Assembly (NCBI GenBank): GCA_035222895.1
Contig: JAVYIG010001821.1
Span: forward strand, 186,001 to 250,000
DNA from: Strongylocentrotus droebachiensis
Taxonomy: Eukaryota; Echinodermata; Echinoidea; Camarodonta; Strongylocentrotidae
Reading direction: 5' to 3'
DNA length: 64,000 bases
The stretch's first letter is position 1, and every line of letters starts with the position of its first letter. Of this stretch, positions 32,771 to 44,976 are shown piece after piece. Under the pieces are notes generated by a model, which was not told where the DNA came from, searched no databases, and worked only from the letters and a program-made list of their open reading frames with translations. The position numbers and the translations under genes are program-made.

Positions 32771-35280
32771 TATACCACAAATTATATAAAGATTGCACAA
32801 TTTCTGCTCGTAAAACCATACATTCTTGAATAGACTGGGTTTTTTTTTAATTCAGCAAGTGTAATAATGTATCTAGCCAATTTTGGGCACTCGTTTAACC
32901 TTACTTGGTCAATATTTGCCTATTTTATATTAAATATTTTATATTTTGACCCTTATTGGGGAAAATATTACTCAAGTTGGGTAAAGAAAATGCATGAACA
33001 TGTATTTGGTTGGATACATAAGTACCATCGTGCTGGGCAATATTCACCCAATATTATTTTTAATCGCAAATTTACTTTTGGTATTTCTTTGCGTCAGAAT
33101 TGGGAATGTTTGAGTAATATCCATGATTTCCCCGCCTTTCTACGATGTATTTTCTATCAAACCGACTTTCGTATTCCAGATGGTCGCATGTTGACCACTT
33201 TCTTTATGTCATATCCGTAAGTGACATTGCTCAATTGCTTTTACCAACCTGTTTCGATGCAAAACAAGACGGGACATAATGAATTTGAATAAGTATTAAT
33301 AACTTTCAATGGTCTTAATACGTGTATAATGAAGCTTCCTTGTCTTAATCACCGCAATTACAATTAATTAAATAAATATGATCGACCATTTAGGCGTCAC
33401 CTAAGTTTTTATTACGTCTTAAAAATGACAATTCGTAGAATTATTTTTAATCGTTTTATTTAAAGAACCAATGTTATGATTAGCGGAGGAAAGTAAATTA
33501 GTCCTGTTCCGGTTGCTTGGCGTTGGTTTCTACACGCCCGGAAAAAATCTTCAAAACGGTGATTTCAGAAGGGAGAATAGATGAGGCATCCATTTTCTTC
33601 TTCTGTAGTAAATGAATGTTTGGGGGAGAAGATATTTTCCCCATAATACATGTGTTTGAATATCAGAAGGTAGTCAGTAGTTGTTAAGGTTAATTCTCTA
33701 TTTGTTTGCACAGAATAGATGGATCAAGTAAGTGACTTTTAAACTAAAATATATTTAAGACAGGAATTCATAATTGACATTAGCACATCTACGTAAAGTT
33801 CTGTAAGGCTGTGAGATTCCCTTCTATTTTTTAATTTGTAGTACTTAATACATGCCGAAATCATTTTAAAATAACAAATTAAGTAAACATTTTCTTGAGA
33901 AGGATTATTGTTCTTATTATGTCACAATGAAAAAAAAGTTAAAGTTTGTAGTGAAAATGGAAATGATAGTGGTAGCGGTGATGTCGGTAGTGGTTGTAGT
34001 AGTGACAACAATAATTGAAATTAATTGATTAACCACTCTCATTATTTATCTTTAAAACATTCGCAATCATTATGATTTATTAGTCAGTCATCTTCAACAA
34101 TGGTCTTTCCGAATACAGGTTTAGTTTTAATTCAGTTCAGTGTACTTCTCTACACTTTAAACTAATCCCAAACAATGGAAACACACATGATGATACAAAC
34201 GAGGACATAGGGGAGAAACTAACCTATCAAGTCTATCTCAAAAAATCATTGAATTCAAGGTTCAAACTGCAACATGCAAGCAATAATTGTTCAAGTCAAC
34301 ACTACCAGATGTATTGTGAAATGCTTGCAAGAAAAAGAGTGGTACTTCCCTCGGTATTGGCCATACAAAGGTTTGACAGTGCAATGGATAAAGGAGTTTT
34401 TAAGTTGAAAGTAGTTTGTCTTTAATTGTTTCAAAATGAAAGCTTGGAGGGTTAGTTACTTTCGATACGCAAACAGGTACTCTTTTAAGTGTAGATTTAG
34501 CTTTCCATGTTACTTCAATATCAAAGGTGATTTTTTTTTTTACATTCTTTTTTTATCTTGTCATCTTGTCATCTTCTTTATCCTCTTTTGTATCAATGTA
34601 TATGCCAATTTATGGAATATTCATGTGTCATTTGTTTTAATAATAATTGCAAGCTTTTGTAGACCATAATTTTTTGTGGAACAATTGAAACGACGGGACG
34701 TAGACTTGTATCGGCTCTATACAAAAACAAGTGAATGAAAACAAGATAAATCTTAACAAAGTGAAGAGGTACGCTAAAAAAAAAATCTTCAGAAAGACCG
34801 CATGTACTTGTCAATTTCTTGAACAAATTTGATAAGATTTGATGAATATATAAATAGACTTATATACCTAGTCGTATTCAAGTGTGGTAGAGTATTGTTA
34901 CAAAGAGGGATTTAACAATTTGCTATCCAGTTCGCATATTTTCTCTGAAACATCTTTATGCTTATTACATTCAAATATAACCACATTCCTCTTTCCTACA
35001 ATTTTGTGCGACATTTGTTGTATTTGACTTCTCTCAGCTAAGATACGAGGACATGGCTACCATACCCTTGCATAAGAACATCATTATGATCATGATGATA
35101 TGTAAGCGTTTTTTCTATCGCATAGTACAGAACACTGACTAGATGTTTCATCCTTTGCAACACGAAGTCAAACGAAATTCAAAATGAATAACGTATTGCA
35201 AAACTGAAAAAGCAAAAACAAAACAAAAAAAGCAAATATCAATTATGGATCGTACGATAAATGTAAAGTTATACTCTTTG
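32771..35280. other. Spacer after minisatellite, no gene seen
   Basis: A 117-codon frame at 32867-33220 is open but has no recognisable motif and lies in AT-rich sequence. The rest is featureless. Confidence 0.4.
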
Positions 35281-35721
35281 GTTATATCCTACTAAATCTG
35301 AACACAAAGCGTGTGCCGTCTGGAGCATGTAGACTACGCAATCTATACAGACGATACGTAGAGCGGCGGTGAGCGGGGATTCCCCCACGTGAGTCATACC
35401 TCGTGTTCGTCAAGACTCGATACCAGCACGGAGATAACGGTTGCTGTATGTCGTATGTACACCCTCTACACAGGCGAGTGGAAGATGGTGTTGCGCAATG
35501 TATCCATGGTACCCAAACCCTGGGAGAACTCCTGCCTCGTTATCTTGAAGACACTCCCCCACTGGCATCATCACACAAATCATTTCCGATGGAGAAACCC
35601 CCTCTCTGTCTATCGAATCAAAATCGAAATTGCGCAGACGGAGGAATCCCCAAGCAGGAGAATGAAATACTTTCCAATCTATATTTAGATTATCGACCAT
35701 AAATTGCTATATTTCACGGCC
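35281..35721 (+). other. GC-richer block, possible non-coding first exon
   Basis: About 440 bp of visibly higher GC. Two plus frames and one minus frame of 96-99 codons overlap fully here (35389-35702), so none stands out as coding. The block ends at GGCC|GTAAGT, a perfect donor after 35721. It could be a 5' untranslated exon, for example of the TNF ligand gene whose first coding exon seems to have an acceptor at 44607. Confidence 0.25.
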
Positions 35722-35852
35722 GTAAGTGTAAGCTCTACTGTGTATCACCTCTTTAGTAATGAAAATGCCGCAATATCCATCACGATTAGAAAGTCGGGTT
35801 TTTTTTCTCTGTTTTTACCTTCGGTAAGGTATAAATACATGGTATTCAGAAG

Positions 35853-35970
35853 AGAGCCATTTAATTTTTGTGAGGTACTCGACTTGGAAACATCAAAGAT
35901 TGTAATCCAGTTACTAGCTCAGAATAACATTGAAGACAATTATTTGAAGGAAATTGACCCATTATATGGT
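35853..35970 (+). other. Candidate orphan exon
   Basis: Bounded by GGTATTCAG and TATATG|GTAAGT and open in one frame: REPFNFCEVLDLETSKIVIQ then LLAQNNIEDNYLKEIDPLYG. The composition looks coding, but I recognise no family and find no partner exons. Confidence 0.25.
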
Positions 35971-35994
35971 AAGTCTTATTTGATTTTGAATTAA

Positions 35995-38900
35995 TGCATT
36001 GATATTTGTTGTATAGTATAATAGATTTGTTATATTTTTTATATTTTTTAAATGAGATCAGATTAGTTTGTGCATATTAAAGGCGTTAACTGCCGTCGCT
36101 TGTATTACTTGTCTTCTAGAAGGAAGATTAATAATCCTCTTATCATTGGAAAATTAGGAGTTTGGGGTGTTTCACAAAGATCCTAAGTGGAACTTGACTC
36201 TAAGTTGGACTTAAATATTATGGAGACCCATTTGTAGCCTTAAAATAAAATATATTCACAGCGCAAATTCAAGTTTTTTAGACTATTTATAAATTCCACA
36301 TCAAGAACATGAAATCTCCTTGATAATAGAAAATATGAATGATTTGAATAGACATTTTATGCCTTTTAAATAACTTTTACAAAATATTTTCAAAGATGCT
36401 AACGGCTTTCCATAGGTGTTTAATTATGAAAATTTACACAAAACAGCTAATATGCCTTCATTTTGACTTGTAACTTCTTCTTTTTCCCACTATTGTCACG
36501 AAAACACCAATTCTTATATCATGTCTATTCTTTTGAAGCACTGTAATTTGACAAACCTTGACATATATTTCCTTTGTATCCTTTCGGGCTTCATAAACGA
36601 CTACACGTGGATTTAATATCTTTATCTGGGCATCATTTTTACGATACCGTCATAAGTTTAAGTTCGCCGACATCAGATTGAAATTAAGTGTTTTAATGAA
36701 AAGTCAGCGAACCGGTGCTTATGACAGTTTTGTAAACGATACTCAGGTGTTCATGTATAGGATAAAATGCTTTGTCATAACATTTCCCCCAGCTTTAGTC
36801 GTTCTTGATAGAAACAAAAAATACTTATTTAGCGATAGGGAAATGCCATGTCACGACTACATCATCATTCTGTAAAAAGCACTTTCTCGTTAACTGATCA
36901 GTTATTTAAAGCACTATAGATATGAAAGTGTATAGGTGTAACCTGAGATATATATGATATATTATATACTATTTTTTGTTTCTATTCCTGTGTCGATAGT
37001 CTATTTATATGAAAACTCGCATTGTATTTCTGGTCATTAATTGTAATGCGGTATTCGAAGAACATCTCGTTTGGATCGAGAAAAACTTTTTACACTACAC
37101 ATGTCTTGTATCATATCATCAATCTGAAAATTGCTTCTTAAAGATTGTGTCGGGGAAAACTTTGCAATTAGAGTTTAACTTTACTTGTTTAGTGATTAAT
37201 AGCGCTTTCATAAAGAACTCATCTCATCTGAATCAGAAAGTTTGAAATTCAAAAGATTGCGATACGAAAACTTTCACAGACGATAACTTTATCTGAATTT
37301 TCTTCTAGACAGGGTAAGTTTCTCCATCTCTCTATCTCTCAATTCTGAATCGTAGAGTGTTTTTAGAGTATGTCTGCAATAGTTAGAGTAACCTCTTCTA
37401 AATAGTTTTTGATGTTGTCCTTTCATCTCCGTTCGCCCAAACTACAATGTGTTAGTGTTTAATTTGATCAACAACGTTTCAATCATACCTCATATCATTA
37501 ACAAAATACTTAAAATGTATTAAGTGGTTTTACTGAATTCAGTTAACATCTCCATGACTCTGGCCCCCTGTCACAAGTTATAATATACCAAAATCGCTTT
37601 ATCTGATTGGCCGTGAGCAAATTGTAGCAGTTGATACTTGCAGTCTTCTTCTTCTTCTCCTTCTCCTTCTCCTTCTCCTCCTTTTTTCTCTTAGTTGTTG
37701 TTCTTCTTCTTCTCACCGGGTCAACATGAGCCTAGCAAATCAATATTTATTTCCTGTCATGCACCATTTATTATTCATTATCATTTTGGAGAGGTATATC
37801 AATAGTAAACCAATAAAGCATACTGTTTCGAACAATATTCTACGCATGTGCAACCAAGAAAACTTTGACCTTGATTTGTTATCTTTACTTTTGCCGAAAA
37901 ACAAATAAGGTCATTTCCGCTGATAACTCAATGAAATTTTGAAATCATACCAAACAAACTCTTTATTTCTCTACTTGTTAAACAATTTCACAGTTAAAGG
38001 CATCGTTTAACAATGTTAAATCTGAGATGCGTGGCCCTACGTGTTATCAGTGTCTGTGATATTTGTGTTATATTGAAGCCCTAAACAAATTGCGCTTCAA
38101 AGTAATCATGAAGTGCCTCACAAAAGTTTTTAAAAATCTTTGAGTGACCGGTTTTACCATACTCATTTTCCCCAGTAGGCTGTAGTGCTTAAATCGAATT
38201 CTAATCATAAATATCTAAATTATCAGACAGTCGATCGGCTTGTAAAGGTCATGGAATTCCTAACTGACCTAAAGGTTTATGATTATTATTGCAGCATGAG
38301 CTAAATCCAGAATTTTATTTAGAGAAATTGTCATAATACATTTATATCGTACTGATGTTGATTGCTAGTATATTACACCATAAACTTAAATGTAATACTA
38401 AGTTTGGGGACATTTTGAAAATTGGGTGGATAGTGATTCTTTTACAATTTTGATATAATTGGAGGCCCCTGTGGATATATTATAAGCACTAGAAAATTTA
38501 GCCCCTAAAACACTTCTGCTTTCGAGAAAAATTGAAAATATAAATTTACCGGTGCTCCCGGTAAATTATGATGAATTTCAAATAGCGCCTACGGTCGTAC
38601 AATGGTAGCTGCGACCATGAAAATCTTAGATTATGTAGTCGTGATATATAATTTCCAAACGGGAATAGCTAATAGGTCGATTTTAGTCAAGAAACATCGT
38701 TGTATAGGTTAATTAAAATATTGACCTTGAGAGGGAGCTATACAACATAAACAGTTTATTATTTACAATTTCATGAATTTTGACTCGATTTCAACCAACA
38801 CAACGATCACTGAATATTGTAGGATCACATAATTATGCTTCCAGTATGTTCATTTGAACCAAATTCATGACCCCATAGCAAAACTTTGTATTACCTTTAA

Positions 38901-39087
38901 CATACCAAGTGAGAATGTTTTTTTTCCTACAATTTGGTTAATAAGAGAGAAAAAAGTTTATTGTTCTGTTTCATTGGTTTAAATGACAAGTTAGCAGGGT
39001 TTTTTATGTTATTAATAATCTGAGCACTTAAAACAGAAATAAATTGGTATTTCTTTTTACCAATTCCCAGGCATTGATGTTGTTTTC
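35995..39087. other. Spacer, no gene seen
   Basis: AT-rich. Holds a half MITE (36164), a CTT-rich run (37645-37690) and a dispersed repeat at 38225-38310 (GATCGGCTTGTAAAGGTCAT, GCAGCATGAGCTAAATC) shared with 29655-29740. Confidence 0.4.
36164..36235 (+). mobile_element. Half copy of the 47157 MITE-like element
   Basis: GGTGTTTCACAAAGATCCTA followed by GACTCTAAGTTGGACTTAAA matches the left arm at 47171-47215. No inverted partner was found nearby. Confidence 0.6.
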
Positions 39088-39180
39088 ATTATTTATTATC
39101 ATTATTATCATTATTATCATTATTATTATTATCATTATTATTATTATTATTACATGTATTACTATTATTGTTATCATTAT
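39088..39180 (+). repeat. (ATT)n microsatellite
   Basis: ATTATTATC and ATTATT repeats over about 90 bp. A (CTA)n then (AAT)n run lies at 39580-39655. Confidence 0.85.
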
Positions 39181-39675
39181 ATACTATATACAAAAATGTA
39201 CATCGGTAATTCAAGTGTAATTAACCACCTTCGGCAACTGAAAGCAGTCCAAACACCTACGGCTTATATTTATAACTTGGGGTGTCGTACTGTGCACTGT
39301 AGACCTTACTGGCGCCTTTACTCATGTACATGTACATAGTTCATACATGGTTTGAAATAGTGAGATCTTTGTCATGCTGTGCATACACAAATGACAATGC
39401 TGTCAGTTTTTCTTTTAATTTATGTCTCTGGGACCGATGTTTACTACCCACAATGAAAAGGTTCAACATTCCCGTACAATGCCCTGATATCACTAACAAG
39501 GGAGCAAACATATTTCGAGTATCCTTTTTAATCATCTAGGACATAAATACTCAAACTGTACATTATACTACCACTACAACTAATCCTACTACTACTACTA
39601 CTACTTCTACTACTACAATAATAATTATAATGATAATAATAATAATGATAATGTTGTCATAAAGCGCCTTTTCAA

Positions 39676-39876
39676 TTAAAGCCCCACTGTGCTCCTTTTA
39701 GCTACTTGCTCCCTATATATTATATAGAAGTCAATGCCTAATCGGTGACCATCGGTCCCCCATGATCCTCTTTTTGTTATGTTAATTGGGAGCTGAATTG
39801 ATGAGATAGTCACCTGTCAGTGACCACCCTGGGTGGTCTAATTCCCCTGGCCAAACTAGTACAGACGGTCTTTAAG
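39676..39876. mobile_element. ~200-bp dispersed element, copy 1 (CTTTAAG ends)
   Basis: Starts ATTAAAGCCCCACTGTGCTC and ends ACGGTCTTTAAG. The middle, ATGCCTAATCGGTGACCATC followed by GGTCCCCCATGATCC, is shared with the copy at 41261-41460 in the same orientation. No coding. Confidence 0.7.
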
Positions 39877-40955
39877 TAACAGATCAAAACAATTTACAGT
39901 GTACTTTCACGATCGATAGATTCAGCTACAATTCTGCTCTCTAATGCACATTCACCACTCCCTGGGGAGCATTCTAACCTGGTGGTCATTTGACAAGCCA
40001 CTCTGATATTTGCTATTCTAGCCACAGTGACATTCCATCATAACAGAGGAGGAGCGAGGGAGATAACAGGGTGGTATGGAATCCACCTTATTGCTATGTC
40101 GGACAAGCCTCAGTGCCGACGCGGAAATTTATGATATAGAAGTACATGCACGAACAGCATACAAATAATTTCACGTCGTTAGTAATGCCAATACATTGAA
40201 TTCGAGTCATTGACTAGTCGCGTTTCACAACCTTTCGTGAAACGAAAATGGAAGATATGCGACCTTTCGTAGATTTGTCATATGGTTTTCAGAAAGTGTC
40301 GGGAAATTCGGACAAGACTATATGTAAATTAGAGGTGTTTATTTCACAAACATTAACCCCTACTTTTCGTGAATAGAGAGTCACGTTTTCACAAAAGGTC
40401 GGGTAACGCGACCACTTGACCCGACCAGACCCGAACCGACCCGACGCGATGCCCGATGACTCGGAGTAAACCATACAGTAGTATTATTACAATTTTTTTT
40501 TGCTAATACCCAAGGAACGGACTTTTACGATATAGAGCTCTAGAAAGGCCTATTCATTATGTATGCATGTTTTTGGAACACAACTAATTGGACAATCTCT
40601 AAAGCAATTTTAGCCTAAAAGGAAACATTGTTTCGAACCGGTAAAAGCAATTTATACTATACTTTATTTATACTAATGTGAAAGACTGAAAACAAGTCAG
40701 TTCCAATGTAGTTTAAAATTGTATATTCCGCGCGCATCCAAATAGGGGCGGTACATGCCTTCACTTAATCATGAATATTCAGTGCTCATGTTTAATGCAT
40801 GACTTCAGGAGTTGAGGGAAAGAAATGGGGTTATCCCTTTTTCTTATACCCTTTGTGTGTGAAGGTAAACAAACCACGGAGTGAATTTGTGTGGACCCTG
40901 TGCGTAGGTGTATATTATGTGCCTGGATTCAATCTCTCGCTCTGCTGCTTATATT

Positions 40956-40992
<37 letters not shown>

Positions 40993-41260
40993 GTAGAAAG
41001 AGACAACCCTTGGCCTATATTTATATGATGATGACAAGGTATTTTCAGCCTTCACCTACACAAGCTGTACTTTGCTTCTCGTGACAGTCGATTACATAAT
41101 TAAAGTCAATATTAAGAGTAACCATGCTGATAGATGACCGTTTCCTATTGATGATGATGGTAGAGGTGACCGCGGTAGACAGGTGACCTTTTATAAGAAG
41201 TGACCACTACGACAGGTTAGACTTTCAGTATTATCCTATGGGTCAGGTGGTGAAACACAA
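39877..41260. other. Spacer between the two ~200-bp elements
   Basis: Mixed composition. A short GACCC-rich tandem stretch (40410-40445) and a CT run (40960-40990) are present; no gene seen. Confidence 0.4.
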
Positions 41261-41460
41261 CTTAAAGACCCACTGCACTACTTGTAGCTACTTGCGCCCT
41301 CTATAATATAACAAACAATGCCTAATCGGTGACCATTGGTCCCCCGTGATCCTTTTTTTCTTATGTTATTTGAGAGCTGAGTTGATGAGATAACCACCTG
41401 TACAGTGACCGTGCAGTGTGGTCTAATCCTTCCTTTACACTTGTACTGATGAGCTTTAAG
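41261..41460. mobile_element. ~200-bp dispersed element, copy 2 (CTTAAAG inverted ends)
   Basis: CTTAAAGACCCACTGCACTA at the left and GATGAGCTTTAAG at the right form short inverted ends. The middle, ATGCCTAATCGGTGACCATT followed by GGTCCCCCGTGATCC, matches copy 1, 1.6 kb upstream. Confidence 0.75.
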
Positions 41461-41579
41461 CAAGGGTGTTTATTATAATTTATAATCCATTCTTACCCAA
41501 TAAATTTATTAAGTATAAACCTTTTTTAATACCATTCCATGATTAATAGGTATCGTCTTTCATCCATCACCTCCCTCCA

Positions 41580-41591
41580 TCTCTTCCTCTC

Positions 41592-41631
<40 letters not shown>

Positions 41632-41730
41632 CCTCCATCTCTTCCTCTCTCCCTCTCCCTGTCTAGCTTTCTTTCTTTCCCTCTTTCATTCTCTCTCTCC
41701 CTCTCTTTCATCCTCTCTCTCTAACAACCC
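41580..41730 (+). repeat. (CT)n-rich microsatellite
   Basis: Interrupted CTCT runs with TTTCAT and CCCTCCATCTCTTC units over about 150 bp. Confidence 0.85.
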
Positions 41731-44607
41731 CTTTAACTCTCTGCAGCCGGTATTCAAACCCCCAAAATATTCTCACGCAATCTTTAAAAAATCTCTTTTG
41801 ATGATACGATTCTGATCATTTTAAAGTCGTTAACCCCCTTTCAGAGACAATAACAAGAATAATGGTATGAGAGGAGATCTATTGCAAAGTCACGATGGAA
41901 CGCCTATTTATTTAGAAGGTGGGTTCATTGTTCTTTTCTTCAATCTGACATACGGTCACCATGCGACCACTGTTTAAGGCGAAAACAAACAAAACTCAGC
42001 TCAAAGAAAGCGCTCTTACGCTGTCCGTCACGAGTCTTTGATTGACGGAAAATTGTTTATTGTTCAAATCAAATCAATCAAAACTATGATCGGGTTTAGC
42101 TGTATCAGTACACGATACAATATTTTGTGTGCATGTTTCCATTGCTTGTTAACGTTTACATGTCATAACACCAATTTAAAGCAAATGTCTGTCCTATAAG
42201 ATAATGCACAATAAAAATGATTGTATTAATCATAACTAATGTATTCCATACAAAATTGAACAAACATAAAAAATATACCGTGAAATAGAATAATGTTTAA
42301 TTTATCAGCGGGTAAAATTAAAAATAAACATACATTTACATTAAGTAGCGTTAATATGTCCATTATACCACATAATGGTACATTATGTTTTGAATATTCA
42401 TTGTACAAACATGCCTCATGATCATGTCGTGATCCGACATTTGATTTGCTCCTGCGGCAATTAACGTCAGAGGTATAGGGTTGGGATAAGGGAAGATCTA
42501 TCGTACTGGGGTCGGGATTGCGTTTGGGTTTTAGGTTAGGTATACGAGTAAAGGGGTAGGTAATCTAGGTATACTGTTTAGGGTCAGGATTGAAGGTGAT
42601 AAAGTAAGTGCTAGGCGCTATAATAAGCACTGTAATTATTATTGAGGTAAGGCATTAACGACGCAGAGCATTAGAGCCACAGGAGCATGCGTCGTACAAT
42701 CGACAATGTACAAGAAAATGAATTCTGAGGTAGACAAAAGTATACGCCAACAAAGTCGACCTGTCAAGTTACAGCGAACAAAGAAGGTTGTTTGCATACA
42801 AAACGGGGCGAGATACGACAATAATTATCAAAAAAGATAGAAGTAAACCGTTAAAAATTATTTATACATGTATATGTAATATGAAAAAGTGTCACATGAC
42901 ACTTAACATTTTTTTTTATGAAGACGATCGCAACTATTTTCGAACCACCAACTCAGGGGCAATTTTAATACCCTATTGCCCATAGAAATCATGTATGGAG
43001 TACTTTATACGTCATTGTCATGTTTACGCATTTCAATAGGTAACGCTCAAGGCTGTCGAAATTGCCTGAGGTTGATTTTTCGAAAGTAGGTGCTATCGTG
43101 TTTATGTTATATAAACAACTTTTTGAATAGTTTCAAATATCCTTTATTACAATCTTCATATTATGTGTGTTTGGTCAGAGGATGTGACTTTCACTCAGTT
43201 TCATATTAAATCCTTTAGATCACGGAAGAAAATTGTAACATAATGCTTTTTTCTCCTCTTGTACATTCACAGTCGATAAAACAAATACCTTCTGGCTTAT
43301 TTCTGGTTGCTATGGATATTGTTATCAAAACAAACACGTTATTTCGTCCCGGTCCTTTGCTTCTATACACTCACTTTATGACGAAGGGTTGTGGTTCGGT
43401 GAAGTTGATTAACCTTTTAACGTTTGTTTGTTTTCACCCTATTGCTATTAAATGGTTTTTATTTTGTATTATCTTCAATAACCAAATATTGACTTGCAAC
43501 GCAAAACAGATTCGATGTAGGACGGTACCATGTGCACTGACATAACATGTACATGACCGGCTAATGTAAATAAAACAATGATATAAATCATTGAAATATA
43601 ATTGAATAGATTAGGTGAGGGTGGAAAATAGAAAGGGAGAGGGGGGCCAGTCCGACACGACGAGAGGGAGAGAAAGAGAGAAAAAATGGGGGGGGGGGGT
43701 ACGAAGAACATCCACTAGCTAGTTATAGGATGTCCCAGTTGCATGGCATAAAAAGAGGAAACTTGAGAGAAAAGGGAGAGAAGGGAAGACAGGGGGCAAT
43801 ATAAAAAGAGATTATGTGACCCCTCCCACACATTCCTTTGACACTATGTCCTTGGTCTCTCGCAAATCATCCACCTACAGGTATTAACGGTTTTTGTCTG
43901 ATTTTGTTTGTTTTTGCATTAAAAATTTTGACTGTGTTTTTAATAGACTAGATGAATTATTAGAGATTCAATGTCCAAGTGACTTAAATATTGGGCAAAA
44001 TTGAGATGCCCTTCATAAAGTTCATTGTATTCTCTTTCTTTTTTTCCTTTATCTTTTGTATAAATGCTCATAAAATGAGAACGCGGGTGTCTGTTTTATA
44101 ATGATTCGACAGATTATGTCATTGAACTTTGCACCGTGTTTAGTCCCAAAGTCTAACTGCTTTTCTAACGTCACGCAATTTATTGCATGCTCCGATAGAT
44201 TCTACACACAACAACCAGGCTCTTAGTGATCCTGGTTTAGGGGCCCTCATCATCACAGACACTTGGTTGGAATAGCGTATTACCATTACCTTTTGCGCTC
44301 TTTAGAAGGCCCATACCACCGTCCCATTCGGTTGAGCTTGCTGCTTCTCGAAAGCAATGGTTCCCGATGCGCTTATGATGAAGGACTTGGCAAGGATCAA
44401 TTAGATCAATGAGGAGCAGTTACCAATGAGTTCGTTGAATTTCTTTGCGCTTGTATATCTCTGATTTCCAGCCCCATTTGTTGGTTGCGAAGCAGGATAG
44501 CTTAACCAGTGCTTGGATATTCCGAATTTAAATTCCACTTTGCTTGTTAGAGGATAGGTCGTGACGGCTTGATACAAGAACTCTCTGTTTCATTCATTTC
44601 ATCTCCA
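41731..44607. other. Upstream flank of TNF ligand gene
   Basis: AT-rich, with an inverted-repeat element at 42921 and a G run at 43687-43700. No TATA box or clear promoter could be named. CATTTCATCTCCAG at its end may be an acceptor, so this may partly be intron. Confidence 0.4.
42921..43104. mobile_element. Inverted-repeat element, TTTTCGAA family
   Basis: Left arm GACGATCGCAACTATTTTCG then AACCACCAACTCAGG; right arm inverse of CCTGAGGTTGATTTTTCGAA then AGTAGGTGCTATCGTG. About 185 bp. Confidence 0.65.
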
Positions 44608-44625
44608 GTTCTGAACTTCGCAAAG

Positions 44626-44976
44626 ATGGATCAGAATCTGCTTCCTACGTACGCGCCAACAACCATGGACCTTACATCACCACCGGCTAAGTTGCCGCTG
44701 AGATTCTCGTCATTGCCGCCTAAATGGACGGAGCCACATCAGACAGGCGTATCAAGAGACGATCGCTCCAAGGGAAGTTTGTGTCGCACTATCGTACTCT
44801 GTGTTCTGGCTCTGGCCGTCTGCGCTGGCTTCGTCATGCTCTACCTTCAAATGAGGGACCTCGAACGACAGGTCCACCAACTAAGAGAGCTTACCTACGA
44901 AGCCGGAAACTACGGCTCATCTGACGACGAAGAAACGCAACCAGGTCGGTCGCCCCATTCCCGAGAACCTGAAAAG
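44626..44976 (+). CDS. TNF ligand exon 1: cytoplasmic tail, membrane segment, stalk
   Basis: ATG at 44626 follows CAAAG (A at -3, G at +4) and opens 117 codons to donor AAAG|GTAAGG, phase 0. The first 50 residues are proline-rich, then a basic patch RDDRSKGSLCR, then about 21 hydrophobic residues, then LQMRDLERQVHQLREL, which could start a trimeric coiled stalk. An upstream in-frame ATG at 44569 would add 19 residues; I prefer 44626 because CATTTCATCTCCAG at 44594-44607 looks like a splice acceptor just before it, implying a non-coding first exon further upstream. Confidence 0.85.

Noticed and set aside
32867..33220. 117-codon ORF as a small gene
   Set aside because: AT-rich, hydrophobic by composition, no motif, no splice or regulatory context.
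35389..35702. Three overlapping 96-99-codon ORFs
   Set aside because: Two plus frames and a minus frame are open over the same segment, so no frame is favoured; no family recognised. Kept only as a possible untranslated exon.
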